From Phycisphaerae bacterium (GTDB lineage: Bacteria > Planctomycetota > Phycisphaerae > Sedimentisphaerales > SM23-30), in contig JAEIOG010000023.1 of the NCBI GenBank assembly GCA_016342495.1, positions 1 through 58,841 on the forward strand: DNA of 58,841 bases. Direction: 5' to 3'. The translations under genes were made by a program, and so were the position numbers. Of this stretch, positions 50,378 through 58,841 are shown in pieces. The notes beneath the pieces were generated by a model, which was not told the DNA's origin, did no database searches, and saw only the letters and a program-made list of their open reading frames with translations. Every line of letters starts with the position of its first letter. Within the stretch, counting starts at the first letter, position 1.

Positions 50378-52849
50378 ATGAAAAATATATCCCTTTTATT
50401 GGCATTAGTCATGCTTTTTGGTATCCCGGCATTAGCAGAGGATTCCAGCGATTGGCCATTAGTTGAGCCCAGTCTTACTGGTAATCATTCCAGTTATGAA
50501 TTTGGCTCTGCGGTAGCTACCGATGGCAAGACCATTGTTGTAAGTGACCCTACGTCTATCGTTGCAGGGGAAGATTTTGCTGGGCGTATCTTTATATTTG
50601 ATAATTATAATGGCTTTGCCTGGGACAAAATGGTATTCAGTTCTATTGAGCCAATTGATTCGGGTAAGTTTGGTGCCAGTATTCATATCGATGGTAATTA
50701 TATTGTCGTAGGTGAATATAATGGTCAGCTGGCCTATATCTTTGAAAAAATCGATAGCGATGATGATGGTGAAACTGATCAATGGACCAGTCCTAAGTTA
50801 ATTCAACGAAAAACTACAGATGATCATCAAGTTGATGGCTGTGACTTTGGTCAGATAGTGGCTATTTATAATCCTGCCGATGACTCTCCAGCTGGCGATA
50901 AGGCTGATACTCTGGTTGCTATCGGTGATACTGATTATATACAAACAAATGTAACCAACAGTGATGGCGCTGTATTTATTTTCAAGAAAGATGAAGAGCA
51001 AAGCGATGTTCATCTACAATGGCAGCAACAGATAATGGTAGTTCCATCCGATAGCGATGAAGGTGGTGCTGAAACTAATTTTGGGGCGGCTATTGATATT
51101 GATGGAGATTATCTGATTGTCGGCAGGCCAAACTTTGACAGCACGGTAGATAAATATGATGAAAAACTGGCGGTTGGCCGAGCTTATATTTATGAAAGAC
51201 AAAGTGATGACAGTTGGGAAGAAACCATTTTGATTAGTCCTAATCTTGGCAATGACCCGAATGACACTTTGTATTATGAAGAATTTGATTATTTTGATTA
51301 TGGTGATGACCCTGAAGGAAATATTGGTGAGAATGAATTTTTTGGGGCAGCGGTAGCTATCGCTGGCGATATAGCTGCTGTCAGCGCCTATAATGATGGG
51401 ATATATGGCGCAGTTTATATTTATAAACGGCAAAGTGGTGGTTCATGGCAATTAGTTGATCAGGATGACACAGTCGAGGAGGTGCAGGTTGTTCGGGGCA
51501 CGGAAACTCAGACAAATCTGGGTAAATCACTGGATCTGGCTAAAAATGAGGATGGCACTTATACGCTGATCGCCGGCCATTTCCGCGGTGTCAATGTCTA
51601 TAACTTAGATGCAGATGGTGTGGCATCGGAACCTGAAGCCCTGGATGATTCTGGCAGCTCATCTTATTTTGGCAACTACAATGGTATGATCGCCGTCGAA
51701 GATAAGATTATCGTTGTAGGCGATTATAATGTACAGAAGGCCTTTGTTTTTGGTATGGTGCCTCTGGCTTATACTATCGATGCTGACTTTAACAGCAGTA
51801 TAGACCCTAATGAATATCTCCCGGATGGCAATGTGGACCTCTATGACTTTTACGCATTGTCTAATGAATGGCTTATTGAGAGTGGTTTCGATGAAAAAGC
51901 AGACCTGAATAATGATGGAACTATTGACGTTGATGATCTTGTAATCCTTGTTTCCAACTGGCTGTTTAAGGCCGAACCGCCGGCTTATCAGGATTTTACT
52001 GAAAGCTTTGAATCGCAGGATTTCACCAGCAATAAATGGTCGCTGGAAGGCACCGAGCTTTGGACTATCGAAAGTGATGGCTCGGCGGGCAGTTATTCGG
52101 CCAAATCTCCTGCAAAGGGGAAATTGACTGACAGTCAGGGAAGCCGCATATCTATTATGCTAGATGTTCAGGCCAACCGTATATCATTTGATTATAAAGT
52201 ATCCAGCGAGCTGAACTACGATGGGCTGGCTTTTTATGTAGATGGCATCCTGAAAGGATTTTTCACCGGCGATGTGGATGAATGGACGGAGCAGAAATAT
52301 GAAATTGAACCGGGCGAGCATATCTTCTGCTGGCAATATCTCAAAGATGAAGTTGATATTGATGATGTTGGCGATGACTGTGCCTGGGTTGATAATATAC
52401 AATTTTCTACCATCGAATATCCTGAACACTTATTTGAAGATTTTGAAACAGGCGATTTCACTAAATATGCCTGGGATTTAAGTGGTGATAAAAACTGGAC
52501 TATAGTCGATATCTCCAGCGAAAACAAAGCAGCCAGATCTGGTCTGGTTCCCGGTGACGATGAGCAAGAATCAGTTATTACAATTACCACAACGGTTCCT
52601 GAAGGATATAATAAGATAACTTTTGACTATAAAGTCGCCAGCGAATATGACTTTGATGAATTAATCTTTTATGTCGATGATACTCCCAAAGCAATATATT
52701 CCGGCGTTCAGGGCTGGAGTAATGCCACCTTTGATATCACCGAAGGTACGCACACTTTCAGCTGGAAATATATAAAAGATGAAAGTGAATACTATAGCGA
52801 CGATGCCGCCTGGATCGACAATGTCAAAATCTATAAATGGGAGCTGTGA
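50378..52849 (+). CDS. Secreted FG-GAP-like propeller/dockerin/jelly-roll protein
   Basis: Exported protein of 823 residues. A signal peptide (1-20) leads into FG-GAP-like blades (~25-460) with recurring FG[SA]A[VI]..DG..[IL]VVG strings, as in integrin-type propellers. A dockerin-like EF-hand pair follows (~485-535; PDGNVDLYDFYALSNEWL and ADLNNDGTIDVDDLVILVSNW). Two related C-terminal jelly-roll domains of about 130 residues each end the protein (~540-680 and ~690-823), sharing FDYKVASE, LKGFF/PKAIYSG and CAWVDN/AAWIDN strings typical of MAM-like sandwich modules. No catalytic residues are visible; a cell-surface or matrix role is likely. The ribosome site CAGGAGAG is good. Confidence 0.82.
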   Translation: MKNISLLLALVMLFGIPALAEDSSDWPLVEPSLTGNHSSYEFGSAVATDGKTIVVSDPTSIVAGEDFAGRIFIFDNYNGFAWDKMVFSSIEPIDSGKFGASIHIDGNYIVVGEYNGQLAYIFEKIDSDDDGETDQWTSPKLIQRKTTDDHQVDGCDFGQIVAIYNPADDSPAGDKADTLVAIGDTDYIQTNVTNSDGAVFIFKKDEEQSDVHLQWQQQIMVVPSDSDEGGAETNFGAAIDIDGDYLIVGRPNFDSTVDKYDEKLAVGRAYIYERQSDDSWEETILISPNLGNDPNDTLYYEEFDYFDYGDDPEGNIGENEFFGAAVAIAGDIAAVSAYNDGIYGAVYIYKRQSGGSWQLVDQDDTVEEVQVVRGTETQTNLGKSLDLAKNEDGTYTLIAGHFRGVNVYNLDADGVASEPEALDDSGSSSYFGNYNGMIAVEDKIIVVGDYNVQKAFVFGMVPLAYTIDADFNSSIDPNEYLPDGNVDLYDFYALSNEWLIESGFDEKADLNNDGTIDVDDLVILVSNWLFKAEPPAYQDFTESFESQDFTSNKWSLEGTELWTIESDGSAGSYSAKSPAKGKLTDSQGSRISIMLDVQANRISFDYKVSSELNYDGLAFYVDGILKGFFTGDVDEWTEQKYEIEPGEHIFCWQYLKDEVDIDDVGDDCAWVDNIQFSTIEYPEHLFEDFETGDFTKYAWDLSGDKNWTIVDISSENKAARSGLVPGDDEQESVITITTTVPEGYNKITFDYKVASEYDFDELIFYVDDTPKAIYSGVQGWSNATFDITEGTHTFSWKYIKDESEYYSDDAAWIDNVKIYKWEL

Positions 52850-52912
52850 TATAATTGAGAATTGATGTCCGGTCCTGTGGTAGGTTGACACATTGGTTAG
52901 CTGGTAAGTTTT

Positions 52913-52940
52913 AGCACGGCGTTGCCGCTTCGTGCTGTTT
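52913..52940 (+). repeat. Hairpin repeat family A, copy 3
   Basis: Stem AGCACG, core GCGTTGCCGCTT (one base from the other copies), stem CGTGCT, then GTTT. It lies 63 bases after the stop of the FG-GAP-like gene, about 14.7 kb from copies 1 and 2. Confidence 0.7.
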
Positions 52941-52971
52941 CGGTATCGCTATCGCGATATAATTTTTATCA

Positions 52972-52998
52972 GCATGGGCAGAGCCCATCCTACTTGTT
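52972..52998 (+). repeat. Hairpin repeat family B, copy 2
   Basis: A 5-bp stem TGGGC / GCCCA around AGA, extendable by one pair, followed by TCCTACTTGTT. It sits 31 bases after family A copy 3, between two convergent genes. Confidence 0.55.
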
Positions 52999-53015
52999 GT
53001 TGGTAATCGTCCGTA

Positions 53016-55913
53016 TCAATTTTCTGTTAATGTCTCTACTGTACTGCTCAGGATTTTGCCCTGCTCATCGTTTAGTTGATATATCCAGCGGCGGTGATAG
53101 GTATTGAATGCCTGAGTGGCAGCTTCCATTTGCTCACGCTGTCCCTGAGTAATATCAGGGTCAATCGGTTCAAAGCGGCCTGAACAACGCATATAAACTT
53201 TGCCTTGCCTTTGAGCCAGATCAATTTTAAGGACCATCTGGTCAACTAAACAATATTCAACACTGCGATTGAAATCCAGGTCTTTGATGCTGGTATCATC
53301 AGTTGGCCAAACATCAATAAAGGCCATCTCTATTGGCAGGTAAAGCAGCTTTCGACAAGCGATAAAATTGACTTTTGCCTCGGATGCGAAACCGCGTGGA
53401 GTGATATTGCCCTGAATATCGCTGAAAAGTCGGATATGGTTTTCTCCTTCTTTAAATTCAGCGGAAATGATATCCTTTTCGGTTACATATAAAATATGCC
53501 TTTCCATAAAGCTTTGGGCTTTGGCGAACGAGGTCGGGACATCATTGGCGACATAAACATTATTATCCTGAGAGCCATCTGGGTTTAATAGGCGTACAAA
53601 AACCCCGCCAGCCTTTTCAGATGTTTTGCCAGTTAGAACGCCGGCGATTAATTTCTTATCACCCTTTTCATCGAGATTATAAAATTTAATGGACTGCACG
53701 GGATTATTATCACTTAAACTCATTGCTTCATGAGCCTGAGGATCATCGGTAATAAAACTGACAGTTTGAATTCCCAGCCAACCGGCCAGCATTTCATTAA
53801 CCTTTTTCGCATCTGCGGGGTAATTCCCTTTATTTTTTAGATAGGGGTTGCCATCAGCATCAAAGACAATGGTTGAACTAATGCCTTGATTGCTTACCTG
53901 GACAAGGGTAACATTATCGATATCAAGGCCTTGCAGCAGCAGACCTTTGGCGACGTAATTGTCGCCTTTGGTATTAGAAATATTATCGAAAAACACCAAA
54001 GATGACATCGCCATTGCCACAACTGTTAAAATTGCCAGGTCACGATATTGCCGGGGACTAAGCTTAAAAGCGGCAAAGCTCAGGTAGCTGTTGACCTGCC
54101 GCATATAAAGGATGCGCCGATAGAACACTAGCATAATCGCAATTAACAAAATAAATGCAGGCGCGATAAACATATTGGCATTTCGCCATTTAAGGCCAAT
54201 AGTTTCGATTTGTTGGTTTTTATCAAGTTCGATCTGTCTTATCAGACGAATCACCTCGGCTTCCTTAACACGATACTGATTGAGCTTTTGGGCATAATCC
54301 TTGGGAGTCACATCAGGTGAATTTGCTAAAGTTTTCCTTTTGATGGCCCGGAGTTCATCGGCGATAGGGATCAATTGTGCTTTGATATTTTCGATGTCAT
54401 TAATGGCCTGCTGCTGGGCTTGAGCCTGCAGTTCCTGAATCTTAATAAATGGGCGGGTAAAGCTACCCCGGTTACGGGCAGCGATCAGGGAATCGCTATC
54501 CAGCAAAAAATCAATTGTGCTTTCGATAAGATTAATATTACTCAAGGGCTGACCCTGGCTATCAAAATGGGCCACTTCATTGCTTAACATATCGACATCA
54601 GCAAAGACCGCCAGTCGGGATTCCTTATCCGGAGGGGTTGCTTTAACAGCATTGTTATTGTCGGGGAAATTTGAAGGGAACTGGCCATGGAGATAATAAG
54701 CCATCGGCACTGGCTTGGAACCGCGGGCCAAGACCCGTTGAAAATCTTCCAGCTGATAACCGGAAAGCTTTAGATAGTCGATTTTTTGTAGTTGCCTTGG
54801 ATCAGAAACTTTCCAAGGGCTACCCTGCGGGGTAGTTTGCAGCAAAGGCTCGATTTTGATAGACTCCGGCTTGGGATCCAGTTTGCGTAGCACTCCTGGA
54901 AATAAAAGATTAATCTGGGCCATATTAGCCGTTGCCGCCAGCGATTGATTGAAACAATCACCATTAAGGCCAACCAGCGGTATAAGCTGGCCATAGTTTG
55001 TGCCCCGGTCAACAGTTACTTCCTGAGCCAGCTGCCTGTCACCGGCAAAAAAATCGGTTAATAGTTCGACCCCCCAGGGCCCAGTGAGCCTATTAATCTG
55101 CGAATAACCTATATTTAGTTTCCTGCCCTGTTCATCTGCGACACAAAATGGATCGACAAACATCATACAGGGATTACCCTTGACAATGAACTGGTCGATA
55201 GCAAAGATAGTTTCAGGTGCCAGCCGCCGCGGGTGAATAAGCATTAATAAATCAACATCTTTTATTTCAGTGACCCGTGGAGAAATTTGAACGATATCAT
55301 ATCTTTTATTCAGCAGAGAAAGGAAAACCCAGCCTTTTTCACGTGAGAAAATTGGCATAGATGTGATAACACCTATGCGTTTACGCTGACTGCCAATTAG
55401 ACGGCTGATAAGAGAACTTATATCATATTCAACATGGCGCTGACGGGCCGGATGGAAATGGGCGATAGTGTCAATACGGCCTAATGAGCTTTGAGCGACA
55501 AGCCCGAAATAAAAGCCTTCATCCTGATTGATAGGGGCACGATAGATGCCAAAACGAATGGCATCTTCTTCTTCAGGGGAAAAACGCTGTGGGTCGATTT
55601 CTTCCAGTTTGATCATGCCATTGCTTTTGGAAGCATATTCGGCAAGCAGGGAATGGATATAATAATAGTAATCGGTATAGCTGCGGTCCTGGTCGCGCAG
55701 TTTTGTCGATGCTTTTTGGGAATAATAAAATTTAAGGGTTATGGGTTTGTTTATATTTTTAATTATTTCAGTGGTGCCATCGGTTAAGGTGTAGATTTTC
55801 TCTTCGGTGGCATCAAATTTTATATTACTGGTATACTTTTGGCTGAGCTGGATCAGGGAAGCTGCTATGATGCCAATCAATACAAATAAAAGGATTAAAC
55901 GGATATTTTTCAT
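53016..55913 (-). CDS. GldG-like ABC transporter protein fused to a DUF4340 domain
   Basis: Membrane-anchored protein of 965 residues. An N-terminal transmembrane helix (~7-25) precedes a GldG/IFT52-like extracytoplasmic domain (~30-480; TDGTTEIIKNINKPITLKFYYS, VTEIKDVDLLMLIHPRRLAPETIFAIDQF). Then come a coiled helical stretch (~490-575), two more membrane helices (~585-606 and ~625-645) and a C-terminal DUF4340-like region (~660-945; VFDADGNPYLKNKGNYPADAKKVNEMLAGWL). GldG and DUF4340 proteins are usually separate neighbours; here they are one polypeptide. Its ATG overlaps the stop of the permease gene by one base (TAATG). It probably belongs to an ABC exporter of unknown cargo. No ATPase subunit is in the window. 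Confidence 0.82.
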   Translation of the reverse strand: MKNIRLILLFVLIGIIAASLIQLSQKYTSNIKFDATEEKIYTLTDGTTEIIKNINKPITLKFYYSQKASTKLRDQDRSYTDYYYYIHSLLAEYASKSNGMIKLEEIDPQRFSPEEEDAIRFGIYRAPINQDEGFYFGLVAQSSLGRIDTIAHFHPARQRHVEYDISSLISRLIGSQRKRIGVITSMPIFSREKGWVFLSLLNKRYDIVQISPRVTEIKDVDLLMLIHPRRLAPETIFAIDQFIVKGNPCMMFVDPFCVADEQGRKLNIGYSQINRLTGPWGVELLTDFFAGDRQLAQEVTVDRGTNYGQLIPLVGLNGDCFNQSLAATANMAQINLLFPGVLRKLDPKPESIKIEPLLQTTPQGSPWKVSDPRQLQKIDYLKLSGYQLEDFQRVLARGSKPVPMAYYLHGQFPSNFPDNNNAVKATPPDKESRLAVFADVDMLSNEVAHFDSQGQPLSNINLIESTIDFLLDSDSLIAARNRGSFTRPFIKIQELQAQAQQQAINDIENIKAQLIPIADELRAIKRKTLANSPDVTPKDYAQKLNQYRVKEAEVIRLIRQIELDKNQQIETIGLKWRNANMFIAPAFILLIAIMLVFYRRILYMRQVNSYLSFAAFKLSPRQYRDLAILTVVAMAMSSLVFFDNISNTKGDNYVAKGLLLQGLDIDNVTLVQVSNQGISSTIVFDADGNPYLKNKGNYPADAKKVNEMLAGWLGIQTVSFITDDPQAHEAMSLSDNNPVQSIKFYNLDEKGDKKLIAGVLTGKTSEKAGGVFVRLLNPDGSQDNNVYVANDVPTSFAKAQSFMERHILYVTEKDIISAEFKEGENHIRLFSDIQGNITPRGFASEAKVNFIACRKLLYLPIEMAFIDVWPTDDTSIKDLDFNRSVEYCLVDQMVLKIDLAQRQGKVYMRCSGRFEPIDPDITQGQREQMEAATQAFNTYHRRWIYQLNDEQGKILSSTVETLTEN

Positions 55914-56647
55914 TATGCGGCCTTCCTTTCTTTAATAATAATTGAGGTACAGCAAAGCCAACTGGCAATCATAATAAAGAAATAGCTAAGGTCCGACATC
56001 CTTATCACGCCCCGCTTGATAGAATCAAAATGCCTTTCAAAACTCAGGGAAGCGAAAATTTCAGCGAAATTATTACCAAGAATTGAACTTAAAAAACCCT
56101 GGGAAGTTGGCAAAGCTATCGAATAAAAAACCGCACAACCGACCACCGCAAGAATAAAGCTTATCACCTGGCTGCGGGTAATTGCCGAGCAGAACCCGCC
56201 AATAGCCAGATAGCCGCCACAAAGCAGAAAACTGCCAATATAGCCACATATTATCTGGCCCATGTCAGGTTTGCCCAGGTCAAGTAAGGTGACAGGAAAG
56301 ACACATGTTAAAACAAGTCCCAAAGCCATAAAGCACCAGGCCGCTGCAAATTTGCCCAATACAGCGGCCATTGTGTCAATCGGTAAAGTAAAAAGCAACT
56401 CGATAGTGCCGGATTTTTTTTCTTCGGCCCATAAACGCATAGAAATACCTGGAACCATAAAAATAAAAAGAATGGGCAGCCATTTAAAGAATGCCTGCAT
56501 GTCAGCCTGACCAACATTGAAAAAATCTTCTTTTTCAAATGGGAGATAGCCGGCGAAAAATAAGAATATCACCAGGAAAACATAAGCAACTGGCGTGGCG
56601 AAATAGCCCTTAAGCTCACGTTTGAAGATTGTCATAAATCCATTCAT
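55913..56647 (-). CDS. ABC transporter permease, GldF-like (ABC-2 type)
   Basis: Integral membrane protein of 244 residues with about six transmembrane segments. The opening (TIFKRELKGYFATPVAYVFLVIFLFFAGY) and the internal MRLWAEEKKSGTIELLFTLPI motif are characteristic of GldF-type ABC-2 permeases. It works with the GldG-like protein encoded immediately downstream, coupled through a one-base overlap. The expected GldA-like ATPase is not adjacent on either side; upstream lies a methyltransferase gene 60 bases away. The cargo is unknown; in Bacteroidetes the Gld set supports gliding and secretion, but that role should not be carried over. A GGAG element lies about 12 bases before the chosen ATG; MTIF at 56635 is an alternative start. 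Confidence 0.87.
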   Translation of the reverse strand: MNGFMTIFKRELKGYFATPVAYVFLVIFLFFAGYLPFEKEDFFNVGQADMQAFFKWLPILFIFMVPGISMRLWAEEKKSGTIELLFTLPIDTMAAVLGKFAAAWCFMALGLVLTCVFPVTLLDLGKPDMGQIICGYIGSFLLCGGYLAIGGFCSAITRSQVISFILAVVGCAVFYSIALPTSQGFLSSILGNNFAEIFASLSFERHFDSIKRGVIRMSDLSYFFIMIASWLCCTSIIIKERKAA

Positions 56648-56707
56648 TTTATTATTCTACTCCAAAATTATTACAGGGATAGAAAACTGGGTGGCAAATA
56701 GTCTGAG

Positions 56708-57472
56708 CTACTTTGAAGAATCTGGTTCAGCGATTTTTCTGGCCTGGATAAGGACACGCCTGTCACGCGCAGTGAGCGGATTGCCTTCAAGTGAGCCAAA
56801 GGTAGCAACTACTTCCATACCGGCTTTACGCAGGCACTTACGCAGTTCACGGCCATAATAATGACGCAGAGTGAATCCTGTGCGATGCCGGAGATTATCT
56901 TTGGTAATATACAGGACTTTATTGACAATTTCCTGGTCAAAGACATTGTGAATCATTTCATGCAGCATGACCGTGCCATCTTCATATTCAAAAAATTCCT
57001 GATTTTGCCAGGGGCCCATCCGCCCTTCCAGCAATGGATAATCCAAAAGGAAATAGCCACCGGGCTTTAAAGCTCTGCCAACTGCGTCAAGGACAGCCTG
57101 ATTTTCTTCATCTTTTTCAAAATAACCAAAGGCAGTATAGAAATTGAAAATGCCATCATAAAGGCTGGCCGGAATGTCACGCATATCGCCCTGAATGAAA
57201 TTGATAGCGAGATTTTCTTTTTTGGCAGACTCTTTAGAAAAACCCAATAAAGTTTCGCTGAGATCAAGGCCATTTACATTTTTGAAGCCACGGCGGGCCA
57301 GTTCCAAGCTATGGCGACCCTGGCCACAGCACAAATCGAGGATATTGCTATCGTTATTGATTTTGAGATAGTCTATTATCGCATCAACTTCATTATTGGT
57401 TCTTTGCTGAGTTATTGGCTGAATCCAGTATTTCAGATACCAGTCATCAAAAAAGTTTTCATACCAGGCCAT
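56708..57472 (-). CDS. Class I SAM-dependent methyltransferase
   Basis: Cytoplasmic methyltransferase of 254 residues. The SAM-binding motif I reads ILDLCCGQGRHSLELARRG (residues ~43-61). Motif II (VNGLDLSETLL), an FIQGDMRDIP stretch and the ALKPGGYFLLDYP post-motif follow. The C-terminal half carries DLCCGQ-independent beta strands with HRTGFTLRHYYGRELRKCLRKAGM. Family members act on many small molecules, so the substrate is not deducible. The GGAG ribosome site is 8 bases upstream of the ATG. It is 60 bases upstream of the ABC permease and probably co-transcribed. Confidence 0.87.
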   Translation of the reverse strand: MAWYENFFDDWYLKYWIQPITQQRTNNEVDAIIDYLKINNDSNILDLCCGQGRHSLELARRGFKNVNGLDLSETLLGFSKESAKKENLAINFIQGDMRDIPASLYDGIFNFYTAFGYFEKDEENQAVLDAVGRALKPGGYFLLDYPLLEGRMGPWQNQEFFEYEDGTVMLHEMIHNVFDQEIVNKVLYITKDNLRHRTGFTLRHYYGRELRKCLRKAGMEVVATFGSLEGNPLTARDRRVLIQARKIAEPDSSK

Positions 57473-57511
57473 CAGTTAAACTCCATTTTGGTTTGCGTCT
57501 ACTTTGATTAA

Positions 57512-57533
57512 ATATCATAAAATTTGATGATAT
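57512..57533. promoter_or_regulatory. Palindrome upstream of the methyltransferase gene
   Basis: Perfect 7-bp arms ATATCAT / ATGATAT around an 8-base AT centre, 40-61 bases before the methyltransferase start, with a further ATATCAT half-site at 57541. It could be an operator; the factor is unknown. Confidence 0.35.
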
Positions 57534-57552
57534 ACTAAAAATATCATTTAGT

Positions 57553-57590
57553 AAAATAAAAAAAGCCTTCGGATTTGACTCCGAAGGCTT
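57553..57590 (-). terminator. Rho-independent terminator after the foldase gene
   Basis: A perfect 11-bp stem AAGCCTTCGGA / TCCGAAGGCTT with a 6-base loop, followed on the minus strand by a T-rich run. It ends the parvulin transcript and separates it from the methyltransferase/ABC genes. Confidence 0.88.
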
Positions 57591-57611
57591 AATATAGCTA
57601 ATTTATTAAGA

Positions 57612-58799
57612 CTATTCAGTCTTAGGTGCAGATTCTTCTTTGGCAGGTTCTGCTTTTTTAGGTGCTATGTTCATAACGCGTGGCTGTGGTTTAAGTGAAA
57701 GATCATCATAAACAATCTGATCCTTTTCGCGTTCCAGCAGATCTTTGTAGTATTTCTTGTCTGCTTCAGCAAATCTGACCCTTGTGAGAATTTCTTTTGG
57801 ATCGGTCTTAGCTGTTACTTTAATGATATGGAAGCCAAAATCAGACTTAACAATATCACTAACCTGGCCTACCTCTAAAGCATAAGCAGCAGCAGCAAAT
57901 TCTTCTACCATTGCGCCCTGACGAGGGAAAAAGCCCAGATCGCCACCTTTGTCTTTAGATGGGCACTCAGAATACTCTTTAGCCAGTTCAGCAAAATCTT
58001 TTTTGCCTGCCTTAAGTTCTGCCTGAACTTTTTCGATAGTCTTGCGAGCTTCAGCGATTTTTTCTTCTGAACGAGGTACCATCCCTGTTTCGCCTCTATC
58101 AGCGGTAAGCAGCAATATATGGCTGGCTTGAACTTCTTCAAGAGCTGGTTCGCGTTTTTCAACTGGCCAGGAATAATATTCTTTTACTTCTTTATCAGAA
58201 ACAGCTAAATCTTTAGCATACAATTTACTGAGCACGGTTCTGTGAAGCGCTGCGGTTTGAAAAGCTTCATTTGAAGCTAATTGCTTAGTAAAGAAATCAG
58301 TGAGAGAATCGCCCATTTTTCTTTCAATAACCATTTTTTCCATGTCTTCACGTGACATACGGGCCATTTTTGACTGCTGGTCGATAACTTCATCAATCAT
58401 TTCACCGATGACTTTCTTATCAACTTTTATGGCTTTTTTGTCGGCATCGTATTTTGCCAGAGTTTCTCGAACAAAGACTTCAGCAACCTGTGGTGCTACC
58501 TGAGCGACAAACTGTGGGCGATTCTGGTCAATAATCTGTTTTAGCTGTTCAGGTGGAATATTAGCTGCCTGGGCACCAAAAGACTGCATAATCGCCTGGT
58601 CAACCCTCTTATCAAAATCAGCCTGAGTCATTTTTATGCCCGCAACAGTCAAAAGAACCTTGTCTGGATCAACTTTAACTTCTATTTTTTTAGATTCAGG
58701 CTCTGTAGCTTCAGGGGCAGCGGTAGTTTGGATTTCAGCGGCCAAAGCAATAGTTGCACCCATAAAAACAGCACAAATAGCCAGGAATAGTTTTTTCAT
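57612..58799 (-). CDS. Exported parvulin-type peptidyl-prolyl isomerase (SurA/PpiC-like)
   Basis: Envelope foldase of about 395 residues. A signal peptide (ends near ATIALAAE) precedes a SurA-like N-terminal helical domain (~60-200). The parvulin rotamase domain follows (~residues 220-330; ASHILLLTADRG, FAELAKEYSECPSKDKGGDLGFFPRQGAMVEEF and FGFHIIKV), then a Lys/Glu-rich tail ending PKKAEPAKEESAPKTE. It helps exported proteins fold, which fits a region full of large secreted proteins. Of the ATG triplets at 58802 and 58799, the latter sits 7 bases from an AAAGG site; an ATG at 58814 contains that site and is unlikely. It is followed by a strong terminator. Confidence 0.92.
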   Translation of the reverse strand: MKKLFLAICAVFMGATIALAAEIQTTAAPEATEPESKKIEVKVDPDKVLLTVAGIKMTQADFDKRVDQAIMQSFGAQAANIPPEQLKQIIDQNRPQFVAQVAPQVAEVFVRETLAKYDADKKAIKVDKKVIGEMIDEVIDQQSKMARMSREDMEKMVIERKMGDSLTDFFTKQLASNEAFQTAALHRTVLSKLYAKDLAVSDKEVKEYYSWPVEKREPALEEVQASHILLLTADRGETGMVPRSEEKIAEARKTIEKVQAELKAGKKDFAELAKEYSECPSKDKGGDLGFFPRQGAMVEEFAAAAYALEVGQVSDIVKSDFGFHIIKVTAKTDPKEILTRVRFAEADKKYYKDLLEREKDQIVYDDLSLKPQPRVMNIAPKKAEPAKEESAPKTE

Positions 58800-58841
58800 C
58801 ATATAACCTTTCATTTCATAGTAATTCAGGAATTAAACAGT

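Overview
The window looks like a chromosomal segment of an anaerobic, polysaccharide-degrading planctomycete, most likely of the class Phycisphaerae (Sedimentisphaerales-like). This is inferred from the gene mix. There are many secreted proteins carrying dockerin-like EF-hand pairs (seven here), several pseudopilin-like proteins beginning with an FTL[IV]ELL helix, and two giant proteins resembling the alpha subunit of hydrazine synthase. There are also LamG, Ig-like, GEVED and CotH surface modules, and an oxygen- and NO-sensitive hybrid cluster protein of the strict-anaerobe type. No rRNA, tRNA, CRISPR array or intact insertion sequence was seen.

Layout. (1) 0-3 kb, minus strand: a nitrosative-stress operon made of an Rrf2 regulator, a 4Fe-4S protein and hcp, with a palindromic operator over its promoter. 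(2) 3.4-5.2 kb: a CBS-domain cation/proton antiporter. (3) 5.2-18.9 kb, minus strand: a run headed by a LacI regulator. It continues with two LamG/Ig/dockerin proteins, two pseudopilin-like proteins, a HzsA-like diheme protein, a beta-propeller/cytochrome fusion and a lipoprotein TIM-barrel epimerase. (4) 19.2-27.6 kb, plus strand, divergent from lacI: a membrane protein of unknown family, an iron alcohol dehydrogenase, DeoC, a FGGY kinase and a second HzsA-like protein, behind a strong sigma-70-type promoter. (5) 27.7-37 kb: a giant CotH/lamin-tail protein, a URO-D-family methyltransferase-like protein, a secreted GH20 hexosaminidase and an AraC regulator. (6) 37-43 kb, minus strand: another pseudopilin-like protein, then an ECF sigma factor fused to membrane segments and a large sensor-like domain, translationally coupled to a beta-helix dockerin protein. 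(7) 43.5-52.8 kb: a GEVED surface protein, a secreted GH2 beta-galactosidase and an FG-GAP-like dockerin protein. (8) 53-58.8 kb, minus strand: a parvulin foldase, a methyltransferase, and a GldF/GldG-type ABC pair without its ATPase.

A working reading, which is inference: extracytoplasmic glycosidases and dockerin/LamG adhesins release and hold glycans. The LacI-flanked operon imports and phosphorylates a sugar, cleaves a deoxy-sugar phosphate with DeoC and reduces the aldehyde with the alcohol dehydrogenase. The diheme propeller proteins flank that module on both strands and have no obvious role in sugar fermentation, which makes them the most puzzling part of the locus.

Non-coding DNA also holds structure: two dispersed hairpin-repeat families whose stems differ by compensatory changes (near 38.1-38.2, 50.0 and 52.9 kb), and a degenerate repeat cluster at 43.2-43.5 kb.
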